Shown: positions 1 through 7,632 of the stretch, one piece after another
Numbering within the stretch: the first letter of the stretch is position 1
How the letters are laid out: the number at the start of each line of letters is the position of its first letter
Assembly: GCA_002408185.1 (NCBI GenBank)
Contig: DHQV01000046.1
Span: forward strand, 1 to 18,356
Direction of reading: 5' to 3'
From: Deltaproteobacteria bacterium UBA5329
GTDB lineage: Bacteria; Desulfobacterota; Syntrophorhabdia; Syntrophorhabdales; Syntrophorhabdaceae
DNA: 18,356 nt
The notes under the pieces: generated by a model
Database searches by the model: none
Told to the model about the DNA's origin: nothing
Seen by the model: the letters and a program-made list of their open reading frames with translations, nothing else
Position numbers and translations under genes: made by a program

Positions 1-741
1 GTGGCGGGGGAAAATGCGGCGGCGGGCAACCACGCGATATTCCCGGGCACCATCCAGACGGGAATATGCAAGGTCTTCGATTACACGGCAGGCTCGACAG
101 GGTTGTCCGAGAAGGCTGCCCGTGGTGCCGGGTTTACTGACATCGAAACCGTCATCAACGCGAGCCCCGATAAACCCGGTTTCATGCAGGGTAAAATGCT
201 GGTATCGAAGCTGGTGGTCGAAAGGACATCTGGCCGGATACTGGGTGCGCAATGTGTCGGCATGGGTGACGTAAGCAAGCAGATCGCTCAATGGGCTATG
301 ACAATCAAGGGATCGCTCACCATCGATGATATGATCAACGCCGATCTTCCTTACGCCCCTCCTTTCTCCCTCGCGATCGATCACGGAATCGCCTCTGCAC
401 ACATCATTCAGAACAAGATACGCGGCTTTATGAAAGGCATCTCTTGCGCAGATGTGAAAAAGAAGATCGAGAACAGGGAAAAAGTCTTCTTTCTCGATGC
501 CCGGGGCCCTGACGAATACGAGCAGATGCGGCTCGGTATAGGCGAGACACTCATCCCCATCGGAATGCTTCGAAAGCGGCTCAATGAACTGCCGCAGGAC
601 AAGGGTGCCGAGATAATCTGCTATTGCAAGATATCGCTCCGGGGATACGAGGCGGCCCGCGTACTGGAAGCGAACGGCTGGAGAAACGTGAAGGTGATGG
701 AAGGCGGCCTCATGGCATGGCCTTTCCACCGGGAAAAATAG
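1..741 (+). CDS. FAD-dependent pyridine nucleotide-disulfide oxidoreductase with C-terminal rhodanese domain (3' part only)
   Basis: The reading frame is open from the first base, so the N-terminal FAD/NAD(P)H domains lie outside the window and the first GTG is an internal codon. What remains is the dimerisation domain (about residues 10-140 of the fragment, ending in the YAPPFS motif typical of the CoA-disulfide reductase/NADH oxidase/persulfide reductase family) and a rhodanese domain (about 147-246). The rhodanese active-site loop is visible as CKISLR at 209-214, matching the C-x5-R cradle, with a second Cys two residues before it (CYC). Members of this fused family reduce CoA disulfide, CoA persulfide or polysulfide with NAD(P)H and handle sulfane sulfur in the cytoplasm. 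Which substrate applies here cannot be told without the missing redox-active Cys region. The gene converges on the gene at 791-1243, with only 49 bp between them. Confidence 0.88.
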   Translation: MAGENAAAGNHAIFPGTIQTGICKVFDYTAGSTGLSEKAARGAGFTDIETVINASPDKPGFMQGKMLVSKLVVERTSGRILGAQCVGMGDVSKQIAQWAMTIKGSLTIDDMINADLPYAPPFSLAIDHGIASAHIIQNKIRGFMKGISCADVKKKIENREKVFFLDARGPDEYEQMRLGIGETLIPIGMLRKRLNELPQDKGAEIICYCKISLRGYEAARVLEANGWRNVKVMEGGLMAWPFHREK

Positions 742-790
742 GATCGATTCCTGGACCAGTCCCCGGGCCTGTTGACTCCGGCGGGAATTA

Positions 791-1243
791 TTATCTTGGT
801 CCGCGCCGGCTCCATGCCGGAGTGCCATCCGGGCCTCTCAGTTTCAGTATCTGATCGCCTTTTTTAATTTCTGAGGCAATTATGGCGGGTTTCTTGTCAA
901 AAGTGATCCGGGAACCGGTTACCTCGACCTTATCACCAGCCGCGAGCTTAACGTTTTGCCCTTCAATATACCAGGATGGCCCCAGATGAACGGGAATCGA
1001 TCCCGTATCAGTTTTAAGGAACAGATGGATTCCTTGGCTCATGCCTTTACGGGGAGTGAACGCCTCTATTTTGTCGATCTCCCCGCTCAGGTTTTCAACG
1101 GTTTTTGGATCGTACAGCCTGCTATAACTTGTTCCGGGGCCCCAGCCCCCGCCCCCCCTTTTTCCTTGCGCAAAGGACACGCCTGAAAGGAGCAGGGAAA
1201 GGGCGGCCAATACCGCTATTGAAATCAAGAAATACTTTTTCAT
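791..1243 (-). CDS. Small secreted protein with signal peptide, probable beta-rich (OB-fold-like) domain
   Basis: The 150-residue protein has a classic signal peptide: MKK, a hydrophobic core over residues 5-21, and likely cleavage at SFA/QG (after about 25). A Gly-rich stretch (about 27-37) follows, then a compact domain containing YDPKTVE, SGEID, GIHLFLKT, VHLGPSWYIE, GDKVEVTGSRI and KPAIIASEI. Alternating short strands of this kind resemble small periplasmic OB-fold proteins; similar proteins in delta-proteobacteria are often loosely annotated as DNA-binding. The signal peptide argues for the periplasm, and I do not assign a function. The chosen ATG (1243) has an AGAGAGGTGAG ribosome site 6-7 bases upstream. 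An in-frame ATG at 1273 has its own AAGGAG site and would add ten residues (starting MIKKQRGEY) before the signal peptide, so either start is possible. Confidence 0.75.
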   Translation of the reverse strand: MKKYFLISIAVLAALSLLLSGVSFAQGKRGGGGWGPGTSYSRLYDPKTVENLSGEIDKIEAFTPRKGMSQGIHLFLKTDTGSIPVHLGPSWYIEGQNVKLAAGDKVEVTGSRITFDKKPAIIASEIKKGDQILKLRGPDGTPAWSRRGPR

Positions 1244-1421
1244 AAGATACTCACCTCTCTGCTTTTTTATCATGATAAGTTCTCCTTGTTCGATATACAA
1301 TAGGGAAGTACCGACGTCACCGCGTATTTTCTAATTCTTTTTTTCATGTTGACGAACTGATGCCCATAATGAAAGCGGGAGTCTGGTCGAATCGAGGCAT
1401 AGTTTGCCCTAAATTTGAATT

Positions 1422-1433
1422 GTAACCTGTTAC
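1422..1433. promoter_or_regulatory. Perfect inverted repeat GTAAC-CT-GTTAC, candidate operator
   Basis: The 12-bp near-palindrome lies 15 bp upstream of the -35 box of the dynamin gene promoter and inside the shared divergent spacer. Its position fits an upstream regulator site. No regulator gene is adjacent, and the match could be chance. Confidence 0.25.
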
Positions 1434-1448
1434 TATATATGATATTTT

Positions 1449-1477
1449 TTGACAGGTGATGGGGTTCACCGTTTAAC
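1449..1477 (+). promoter_or_regulatory. Putative sigma-70 promoter of the dynamin-like gene
   Basis: A consensus -35 TTGACA (1449-1454), a 17-bp spacer and a -10 TTTAAC (1472-1477, 4 of 6) lie about 80 bp before the start codon. The spacer itself contains a short inverted repeat (GGTGA at 1455-1459, TCACC at 1466-1470). Confidence 0.5.
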
Positions 1478-1557
1478 CGCCCTCATGGGATGATGACTCC
1501 TGATATCATGAGAGACTTCCTGTAATTTGTCTTTTCAGGTTGCGTCCGGAGGAGTTC

Positions 1558-3216
1558 ATGAATAACCTGCCAAACCCCGCCTTTTATTTGAAATCGATTC
1601 TCGATTCTATCCAAAGTATTTCCGAGAGGTATAGGATCGTGTCTCTCACTCGCCATATTGTCACGTGCAAAGATCTGCTCGACAAAGACCCTTTGATCGA
1701 TATTGCTATTCTGGGTCAATTCAAAGCCGGCAAAAGTTCTTTTATCAATAGCATTATTGATAAACCTGTTCTACCCGTCGGCGCCATCCCTGTAACAACT
1801 GTCATAACACGTTTAATGTACGGTGAAAATGAAGGCGCGATAGTGACATTTCTCGATAACAGACAATTGCGCGTCAATCTGGACCAGATAGAATTTTTTA
1901 TATCAGAAGCAAAGAACCCGGCCAATGAGAAGAATGTAGAAGTTGTCGATATTCAATTACCAGGCCTCCAGTCCTACGAAGGATTGCGTCTTGTGGACAC
2001 ACCAGGCCTTGGCAGTGTATTCAAATACAATACCGAGATATCACAGGGGTGGTTACCTGAAGTAGGCATGACAATCGTGGCAATTAGCGCTGACAGACCA
2101 TTGTCAGAAAATGACCTGACGTTGCTCAGGGACCTTGCAGAGCACACACCAAAAGTCGTTTTGCTCCTGACAAAGGTAGACCTTCTGTCGCCGGAGCAGC
2201 GGAAAGAAGTGGTGCAATTCTTCAAGACCACGTTAAAGAGGGAGTTGAATCGAGACTTTTCCGTGTTGCTCTATTCAGCCATTGACGAAACGGAATGCCA
2301 CAAGAGATTCCTCGATCACCTTTTATTGTCGATGTCGACAAGCAGAACCATTGAATTTCAGGGCATATTGCGTCACAAGGTGAGGTCGCTGACAAGAAGT
2401 ATAATCAGTTACCTTGAAATAGCCTTGAAGACGTCTATGCAGAGCGATCAGGACCGCGCTGCGCTGAAGAACTTAATTCTCGATGAGCAGGTCAATTACG
2501 ATCTGATCGAGTCAGAACTGTCACTTATTGCAAGAGATAACAAACAGAAAACACGTGCCGTTATTGCCGATTATCTCGATTCAACTCAAAGAATAACCGT
2601 TACCAAAAAAGTGCGAGTGGCTCTGGCTGAAGATATGCCCCAATGGAAAGGCAACCTCTGGAAACTTGCGAGAAGCTACGAGCAGTGGCTTATGGACACT
2701 ATGACCACCGAAATGGGTTATGTTTCAAAAACAGAGTATAAACACTTCCTGGGTACCCTGAAGAAGGCGCACGCCAGCATATCCCGTTCGATGATGCTTT
2801 TCCGTAATCTTCTCGACAAGAATATCGAAAAGGTGCTGGGCATTGCACCAACTAACATTGAATGGAACATCACGGTCACTGAGCCTTCACACCCAGACAT
2901 AGCTTTCGTGCATCCGTTCGATTTTCACTTCGATCTTCTCTGGTTTCTGATCCCTATGGCCATCTTTCGACGAGCCTTCGAGAATCATTTTCAGAAGATG
3001 ATCCCAAGGGTAGCGGAGTCTCATCTGTCCCGTCTTGCGTACCAATGGGAGGTGCAAATCAACAAAACGATCGACGAGATGAAAAATCACGCAATCGATT
3101 ATGTACAGGACGAATTGTCAACCATCGATGCCTTGTTGTCAGGATTGCAACCTGAATCTGGAGAGATCTCAGCTACTATTGAGCAGTTAAAAAGCACGTT
3201 AGACAGAACGGAATGA
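1558..3216 (+). CDS. Bacterial dynamin-like GTPase
   Basis: The 552-residue protein carries all the GTPase signatures of the dynamin family: G1 GQFKAGKSS (residues 53-61), a G2 threonine within PVTTVITR (78-85), G3 DTPG (147-150) and G4 TKVD (205-208). A long, mostly helical, Lys/Glu-rich region follows (about 270-440). A short hydrophobic patch around 460-470 (FDLLWFLIPMAIF) may be a membrane-binding paddle, and the tail is again helical. Bacterial dynamins are cytoplasmic or membrane-peripheral GTPases that bind and remodel membranes in stress repair, phage defence or division; which role applies cannot be told here. The ATG at 1558 is preferred because GGAGGAG ends four bases before it. 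An in-frame TTG at 1540 would place that ribosome site inside the gene. Base composition is more AT-rich than in the metabolic genes, which hints at later acquisition. A pentapeptide-repeat gene follows 109 bp downstream. Confidence 0.9.
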   Translation: MNNLPNPAFYLKSILDSIQSISERYRIVSLTRHIVTCKDLLDKDPLIDIAILGQFKAGKSSFINSIIDKPVLPVGAIPVTTVITRLMYGENEGAIVTFLDNRQLRVNLDQIEFFISEAKNPANEKNVEVVDIQLPGLQSYEGLRLVDTPGLGSVFKYNTEISQGWLPEVGMTIVAISADRPLSENDLTLLRDLAEHTPKVVLLLTKVDLLSPEQRKEVVQFFKTTLKRELNRDFSVLLYSAIDETECHKRFLDHLLLSMSTSRTIEFQGILRHKVRSLTRSIISYLEIALKTSMQSDQDRAALKNLILDEQVNYDLIESELSLIARDNKQKTRAVIADYLDSTQRITVTKKVRVALAEDMPQWKGNLWKLARSYEQWLMDTMTTEMGYVSKTEYKHFLGTLKKAHASISRSMMLFRNLLDKNIEKVLGIAPTNIEWNITVTEPSHPDIAFVHPFDFHFDLLWFLIPMAIFRRAFENHFQKMIPRVAESHLSRLAYQWEVQINKTIDEMKNHAIDYVQDELSTIDALLSGLQPESGEISATIEQLKSTLDRTE

Positions 3217-3325
3217 GCCCGGGAGAGCTGGCCGAAGACGCCCAGCGGGCTGGCCTGTGCAGTTTTTGAAGTGTGGAGCGACTCTCATAAAAAGTGATAT
3301 AGTTTGATATAGGGGCACTGTAAAG

Positions 3326-4042
3326 ATGACAGAAAAAGAACTGAAAAGTATTCTGTTCAGGCATGAGCAATGGTTTCATGGCAATGTTGACGGCGTGTGT
3401 GCCGACCTCGCGGGTGCGGACCTCACCGATGCCGATCTTTCCGGTGCCAACCTCTCCGGTGCCAACCTCGCCCGTGCCGATCTTTTCGGTGCCAACCTCG
3501 GTAGGGCCAACCTTTACATTGCCAACCTCACCGCAGCCAACCTCACCGCAGCCAACCTCACCGCAGCCAACCTGAGTGGCGCCGTCCTCACCGATGCCGT
3601 CCTGACCGACGCCGACCTCGCCAGTACCGACCTCACCCGTGCCAACCTCACCGACGCCGACCTCACCCGTGCCGACCTGTTCGGTGCCAAACTCAAAGGT
3701 GCCAACCTCAAAGGGGCCAAACTCGGCCTTGCCAGGCTCGGCCTTGCTACCCTCACAGAGGCCGTCCTCACCCGTGCCAAACTCGTCAACGCCGACCTCT
3801 TCGGTACCGACCTCACCCGTGCCGACCTCTCCGGTGCCGACCTCTCCGGTGCCAACCTCGCCCGTGCCGACCTGACCGATGCCGACCTCACCCGTGCCAA
3901 CCTCACCGCAGCCAACCTCACCGCAGCCAACCTCACCCGTGCCAAACTCACCGGAGCCGATCTCACCGGAGCCGATCTCACCGGAGCCGACCTCACCAAC
4001 GTCAAACTCACAGGGGTCATCCTCACCGGCACCAAACTCTGA
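3326..4042 (+). CDS. Pentapeptide repeat protein (43 tandem repeats)
   Basis: The protein has 238 residues. Residues 1-25 form a short N-terminal cap (ELKSILFRHEQWF, a pattern common in this family). From residue 26 to the C-terminus it consists only of A(D/N)LXX units: 42 complete repeats and a final three residues, with no interruption and Leu at the centre of every unit. Such proteins fold as a right-handed quadrilateral beta-helix, four repeats per turn, giving about ten to eleven turns here. Some family members mimic DNA and protect gyrase (Qnr, MfpA), but most have no known role. This one lacks the loops and C-terminal dimer module that mark Qnr proteins, so I infer no gyrase function. 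A GGGG stretch (3312-3315) serves as ribosome site. The gene lies 109 bp after the dynamin gene and could share its transcript. Confidence 0.9.
   Translation: MTEKELKSILFRHEQWFHGNVDGVCADLAGADLTDADLSGANLSGANLARADLFGANLGRANLYIANLTAANLTAANLTAANLSGAVLTDAVLTDADLASTDLTRANLTDADLTRADLFGAKLKGANLKGAKLGLARLGLATLTEAVLTRAKLVNADLFGTDLTRADLSGADLSGANLARADLTDADLTRANLTAANLTAANLTRAKLTGADLTGADLTGADLTNVKLTGVILTGTKL
3401..4039 (+). repeat. Degenerate 15-bp tandem repeat array encoding the pentapeptides
   Basis: The coding DNA is a run of about 43 near-identical 15-bp units of the form GCC-(G/A)AC-CTC-ACC-Gxx. Some units are identical at the base level: three tandem copies of GCCAACCTCACCGCA at 3521-3565 and two more at 3896-3925. 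The strand bias (C-rich top, G-rich bottom) is extreme, and no stop occurs in some other frames, which creates long spurious antisense reading frames. Such arrays can gain or lose units by slippage or recombination. Confidence 0.85.
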
Positions 4043-4162
4043 TCTCTGATTACAGCGGGTGGTGCGTGTCGACATAACGATCATTCCAGTGACACGTCGA
4101 TGTCATGCCATGTGTCCGGTCCTGTCGGCATGCTCTTGGGGTCCATGTGCACAACTGCGGGA

Positions 4163-4729
4163 TCAGTCGGTTTCCGTCCCCCATCTCCTGAAGAGGTCAT
4201 GCTCGATATCCAGCATATCAAGGATCTTTCCCACGGTGTGGTCGATAATGTCGTCAAGGGATTTTGGCCTGTGGTAAAAGGCCGGCATCGGAGGAAGTAT
4301 GACGGCGCCGAGACCGGCCGCTTTCACCATAAGTTCGAGGTGCCCCCTGTGTAGCGGGGTCTCCCTGACGACGAGGACGAGCTTTCTTTTTTCTTTTAAG
4401 GTGACATCGGCTGTCCTGACGATCAGGTTCTCAGTGTATGAATTTGCTACACCGGACAGCGTCTTGACGGTGCATGGCGCTATTACCATGCCGCCAGTCC
4501 TGAAGGAACCGCTCGATATCGGAGCGGCCAGGTCGTCCGGGTCGTAGACCCGGTGGGCCATCTTTTCCACCTGTTCCACGGTGAATGCCGTTTCGATCAG
4601 GATGTTCTTCCTTGCGGCGCCGGAAATCACAAGGTGGGGCTCGGCCCCGTGCGACCTCAGTGTGTCCAGGAGGCGGATACCGTATATCACACCGCTCGCA
4701 CCCGTCATACCCACTACGATGCGCTTCAT
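4163..4729 (-). CDS. ubiX: UbiX-type flavin prenyltransferase of the menaquinone operon
   Basis: This is a 188-residue UbiX family protein of normal length. Visible signatures are the N-terminal nucleotide-fold motif GMTGASGVIYGIRLL (7-21), SSGSFRTGGMVIAPCTVKTLSGVA (72-95), and DVTLKEKRKLVLVVRETPLHRGHLE (108-132), the dimethylallyl-phosphate and flavin binding region. The family joins a dimethylallyl group to FMN, making prenylated FMN for UbiD decarboxylases. Here the client is almost certainly the UbiD three genes upstream (6019-7455). In futalosine operons this partner is sometimes called MqnM. Its ATG overlaps the stop of the preceding gene in an ATGA junction (4726-4729), so translation is probably coupled. 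It is the last gene of the operon; the 120 bp beyond it, before the convergent pentapeptide gene, show no clear terminator. Confidence 0.93.
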   Translation of the reverse strand: MKRIVVGMTGASGVIYGIRLLDTLRSHGAEPHLVISGAARKNILIETAFTVEQVEKMAHRVYDPDDLAAPISSGSFRTGGMVIAPCTVKTLSGVANSYTENLIVRTADVTLKEKRKLVLVVRETPLHRGHLELMVKAAGLGAVILPPMPAFYHRPKSLDDIIDHTVGKILDMLDIEHDLFRRWGTETD

Positions 4730-5151
4730 ATGTCACCCTTCCTTTTCACGATCTCTCTGGCAAGGGCCCGGCATGCCTCTATTATCGCGGCTATCTCATC
4801 ATCGTTGAGGTCTTCCCAGTGGAGCCCGGCGATAACAACCACCCTGCGGTCCATTTCTTTCGAAAGGAACTCCGAGATCTCCTTGACGACCACATCTTCT
4901 TTATGTCCCGGATAGGTGAAGACCGAGCTTGTCGAACTGAGCCTGCCCGGATGCCGCATGCTCGGGCGCACATCCGCCATGCCTGCCGCACCTATGTGCC
5001 CTTCGCCGCCACAGAGCGCAACAAGAAGGTCTTTTCCCATGGACACCACGTGCCCTTCGACTGCGAATGGGCCAATTGCCTGTCGTAACGTAAAAGCGTT
5101 CACGTTTATCCCCTGTATACGGGCGCTGCCGGGATGGGCCTCGCTGTCCAT
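4726..5151 (-). CDS. Small LpdD-like protein (possible prenyl-flavin handling factor)
   Basis: About 141 residues. I recognise the pattern of small proteins found beside UbiX/UbiD genes and annotated as prenylated-flavin chaperone (LpdD-like): a core FTLRQAIGPFAVEGHVVSMGKDLLVALCGGEGHIGA (about 20-55), then a hydrophobic strand VVVIAGLHWEDLNDDEI (104-120) and a helical tail. No catalytic motif is evident. Its place between a UbiA and a UbiX, with a UbiD nearby, supports a role in delivering or maturing prenylated FMN; that is inference. The start is uncertain. ATG 5151 lies four bases after the UbiA stop codon, good for coupled translation but with a poor ribosome site. GTG 5103 has a well-placed AGGGG and would give 125 residues that still contain the whole conserved core. 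The stop overlaps the UbiX ATG. Confidence 0.65.
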   Translation of the reverse strand: MDSEAHPGSARIQGINVNAFTLRQAIGPFAVEGHVVSMGKDLLVALCGGEGHIGAAGMADVRPSMRHPGRLSSTSSVFTYPGHKEDVVVKEISEFLSKEMDRRVVVIAGLHWEDLNDDEIAAIIEACRALAREIVKRKGDI

Positions 5152-5155
5152 TGTG

Positions 5156-6040
5156 TCATGGGGACGTCCTGTAGAACAAGATGTCAATAACGGAAAAAAT
5201 GAAGAAAAGGACGCTTACTGCCCCATTCACGGTAAAGAAGGCTTCGTTGACGCGGGAAAGGCCGTGTTTTTTCAGTATCACGTGCTCGTAGAAAAGACAT
5301 ATTGCGATACAGAAAAGGCCTGTATAGTAATAAGGGCCCAGGCCGCTTGCGATGCCGGCGGCAAGGTACGTGCCGACTGCGGCAACGTGGCACAATAGCG
5401 AGATGATGAGCGCTTTGCCGATCCCGAACCTGGACGGAATTGACTTGAGACCTTCTTTCCTGTCGAAGTCCAGATCCTGGGTGGCGTATATGATGTCAAA
5501 CCCGGCTACCCACAGGGCCACGCCCGTTCCGAGAAGGATGCCGACCGCTTCGATATCCGCACGGACGGCAACCCAGACCCCGACCGGTCCTAGGCCCAGG
5601 CAGACCCCCAGCACCCAGTGCGAAAGCCATGTCAGGCGTTTCGTGAAAGAATAGCCGAAGAGTACCGACAGGGCCACGAAAGAGAGCATGAACGAGGGCA
5701 TATTGAGCATCCATGATGAAAAGACGAACACCGAGGCCATGGCGACCGTGAAAACCCACGCTTCGACAAGCCTGACCTTGCCGGTTTGGAGAGGGCGCCC
5801 GCTTGTCCTCACATTTTTCCTGTCGTAATGGTAATCGGCGATCCTGTTGAAGGACATGGCCGCGCTTCGCGCGCTCACCATGCAGGCGATGACCCACAGG
5901 GTGACACGCATGTCCAAGCTGCCGTTGGAGACGAGGAAAAGCGACATCAACACGTAGGGCAGCGCGAATACGCTGTGCTCGAACTTGACGAGTTCCGTAA
6001 AATGAAGTATCTTCGCCCTTATAGTCCTAATCGGCTCCAT
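5156..6040 (-). CDS. mqnP: UbiA-family prenyltransferase of the futalosine pathway (MqnP)
   Basis: This is a 294-residue polytopic membrane protein with about eight or nine hydrophobic segments. It carries both Asp-rich motifs of the UbiA superfamily: NRIADYHYD (65-73), followed by RTSGRPL, and DIIYATQDLDFD (182-193). These bind the prenyl diphosphate through magnesium. Given the operon, the substrate is most likely the dihydroxynaphthoate made by MqnD or its decarboxylated product, prenylated in the cytoplasmic membrane during menaquinone assembly. The ATG at 6040 was chosen because it aligns with the usual MEPI..KFEHSVFALPY start; a longer in-frame extension to 6094 would lie entirely within the upstream gene. 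The gene overlaps the end of the UbiD gene by 22 bp, which implies coupling. Confidence 0.9.
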   Translation of the reverse strand: MEPIRTIRAKILHFTELVKFEHSVFALPYVLMSLFLVSNGSLDMRVTLWVIACMVSARSAAMSFNRIADYHYDRKNVRTSGRPLQTGKVRLVEAWVFTVAMASVFVFSSWMLNMPSFMLSFVALSVLFGYSFTKRLTWLSHWVLGVCLGLGPVGVWVAVRADIEAVGILLGTGVALWVAGFDIIYATQDLDFDRKEGLKSIPSRFGIGKALIISLLCHVAAVGTYLAAGIASGLGPYYYTGLFCIAICLFYEHVILKKHGLSRVNEAFFTVNGAVSVLFFIFSVIDILFYRTSP

Positions 6041-7455
6041 AATGCGTCCACGTTCTTTTTTGTCTCGTCGTCCACCAGCGCTCTCGCCGGCCACGGCCGT
6101 TTATGGCCTTCTTCGGGCAGTTTTCCGGTCGCGTCAATCCCCATCTTGCCGCCAAAGCCTTCTTCGGACGAAGCATGGTCGAGAATGTCAAGCGGCCCCT
6201 TTTTGATCACAACGTCCCTGAGAGGGTCTATATTGTTGCCCAGATGGAACAGTACTTCATCCTGCCGGTGAATGTCGACGTGGCTGTCGAATATAACGAC
6301 CACCTTAGAGGTGGAGAGTTGCCCCAAGCCCCATATGGAATCCATAGCTTTGTAGGCCTGGCCCGGGTATCGCTTGTCTATCGATGCAAAAACGAAATTG
6401 TGAAAAAGGCCGGCTGCGGGCAGGGCCATATCCTTTATGTCGGGGATGATGAACTTGATGAAGGGGAGGAATATCCTTTCCGTGAGTGTTCCCAAGATCG
6501 CATCCTCGAAAGGCGGCCACCCGACGACGGTCGAGGGGTAGATCGGGTCATTGTCGGTGGTGAGGGCGGTGATATGGAAAACGGGGAATGGCCTCTGCGG
6601 CGTGTAGTAACCTGTGTGGTCACCGAAGGGCCCCTCGAGGAATGTCTCCGATCCCTCCACGTACCCTTCGAGTACTATCTGGCTATTTGCAGGGACGGTC
6701 AGGTCCACGGTCCTGCATCGCACCGTTTCCACCGGCTTGTCCATAAGCATCCCGGCAAGGATCAGCTCATTGATGTCGGGGGGGAGCGGAGCGGTGGCGG
6801 AATAGATAACGGCAGGCTCGCATCCGAGCACACAGGCCGCTTCAAGGGGCTTGCCGAGCTTCTTCGATCTCTGGTAATGGATGTCGGCGCCCTTTCCAGG
6901 GTGCCAGTGCATTGCGGTCGTCCTCTCGTCGATCACCTGCATCCTGTACATCCCGAAATTCTGAACGCCCTTTTCGGGGTCTTTTGTGACAACGACCGGC
7001 AGGGTTATGAACCTGCCCGCATCATCTGGCCAGCATTTCATGACCGGAAGGTCTGCCAGATTTATCCCGTCTCCCGTAAGAACGCGACTCTGGCACCGGG
7101 CCTTGCCGACCTCTTTCGGCAGGTTTCCCGTGACCCCTTTTATCTTCCACAGGGCCCGGGCCTTGTCAACGAGGCCCTTCGGAGGTTCGATCTCCAGGAG
7201 GGGCTTTACGCGTGATATCAGGGCATCCTCCGAATCAACCCCGAAGATGTCCCATACGCGTTGCCACGTGCCGAATATATTGGTAAGCAGGGGCATTCCT
7301 GCATTCTTCACGTTCTCGAAGAGCAATGCAGGGCCTTTTTTTTCGAAAACACGGCGTACTATTTCGGTAACCTCGAGCTCGGCGCTTACCGGCTGACCGA
7401 TCCTCTTGAGAAGGCCCTTTTCTTCCCATGTGGCGACAAGTTTTTTCAGGTCCAT
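6019..7455 (-). CDS. mqnL: UbiD-family decarboxylase of the futalosine pathway (MqnL)
   Basis: At 478 residues this is a normal-length UbiD protein. Conserved features include GMYRMQV (169-175, active-site Arg171), MHWHPGKG (182-189), VLEGYVEG (261-268) and LEGPFGDHTGYY (273-284), the last supplying the acidic catalytic residues. The family uses prenylated FMN for reversible decarboxylation of aromatic or unsaturated acids. In this operon the likely substrate is the carboxyl of 1,4-dihydroxy-6-naphthoate or its prenylated form. The UbiX gene two positions downstream supplies the cofactor. The ATG at 7455 is preceded by GGAGGG about eight bases upstream. It is separated from mqnB by 177 bp, the largest gap inside the operon. 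Confidence 0.92.
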   Translation of the reverse strand: MDLKKLVATWEEKGLLKRIGQPVSAELEVTEIVRRVFEKKGPALLFENVKNAGMPLLTNIFGTWQRVWDIFGVDSEDALISRVKPLLEIEPPKGLVDKARALWKIKGVTGNLPKEVGKARCQSRVLTGDGINLADLPVMKCWPDDAGRFITLPVVVTKDPEKGVQNFGMYRMQVIDERTTAMHWHPGKGADIHYQRSKKLGKPLEAACVLGCEPAVIYSATAPLPPDINELILAGMLMDKPVETVRCRTVDLTVPANSQIVLEGYVEGSETFLEGPFGDHTGYYTPQRPFPVFHITALTTDNDPIYPSTVVGWPPFEDAILGTLTERIFLPFIKFIIPDIKDMALPAAGLFHNFVFASIDKRYPGQAYKAMDSIWGLGQLSTSKVVVIFDSHVDIHRQDEVLFHLGNNIDPLRDVVIKKGPLDILDHASSEEGFGGKMGIDATGKLPEEGHKRPWPARALVDDETKKNVDALWSRLGL

Positions 7456-7632
7456 TACGCATGCCCTCCGGTCGTTCGATCCTTGTACCCCCGCGTGTTT
7501 TTGCCTTTGTCAACCGGGCGAAGGGTAAAAGTGCCTTGTGAAGGAAAAATACAATAGCATATTTTTGTGGCCATTTCATGCTTTTCGTCCTGTGTGGGGT
7601 AGCCCTTTTCCGGCCGATCGCGTTTCGTTCTT
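7456..7632. other. Intergenic gap inside the mqn operon
   Basis: This 177-bp stretch lies between mqnB and the UbiD gene. Read on the minus strand it contains a TTGACA (7508-7513), but no -10 box at standard spacing, and no convincing hairpin plus T-run. The gap divides the tightly overlapped early genes (mqnE-A-C-D-B) from the late genes (UbiD, UbiA, LpdD-like, UbiX). A second weak promoter is possible but not shown. Confidence 0.4.

Larger units (their letters stand above)
1244..1557. promoter_or_regulatory. Divergent intergenic region
   Basis: This 314-bp spacer separates the secreted protein gene (leftward) from the dynamin gene (rightward). I see no gene in it. It holds two ribosome binding sites for the leftward gene, a perfect 5+2+5 inverted repeat (GTAAC-CT-GTTAC, 1422-1433), a TTGACA promoter pointing right at 1449-1477, and a GGAGGAG ribosome site at 1548-1554. 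No good leftward promoter is obvious. The leftward transcript probably starts near the AT-rich stretch around 1290-1310. Confidence 0.5.

Noticed and set aside
3217..3325. A terminator or promoter between the dynamin and pentapeptide genes
   Set aside because: The GC-rich stretch can form several small overlapping hairpins but none with a proper T-run, and the TTGAAG/TAAAAA pair is weak. Nothing could be supported.
3176..4084. A 302-codon antisense frame rich in Gly-Glu-Val-Gly repeats, plus other long frames across the pentapeptide gene
   Set aside because: They arise because a 15-bp repeat without stop codons is open in several frames. The plus-strand A(D/N)LXX protein is a known family with a sensible N-terminal cap; the others are artefacts.
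6103..7215. A 370-codon plus-strand frame opposite the UbiD gene
   Set aside because: It is a shadow of a strongly conserved minus-strand UbiD gene and shows no recognisable motifs.
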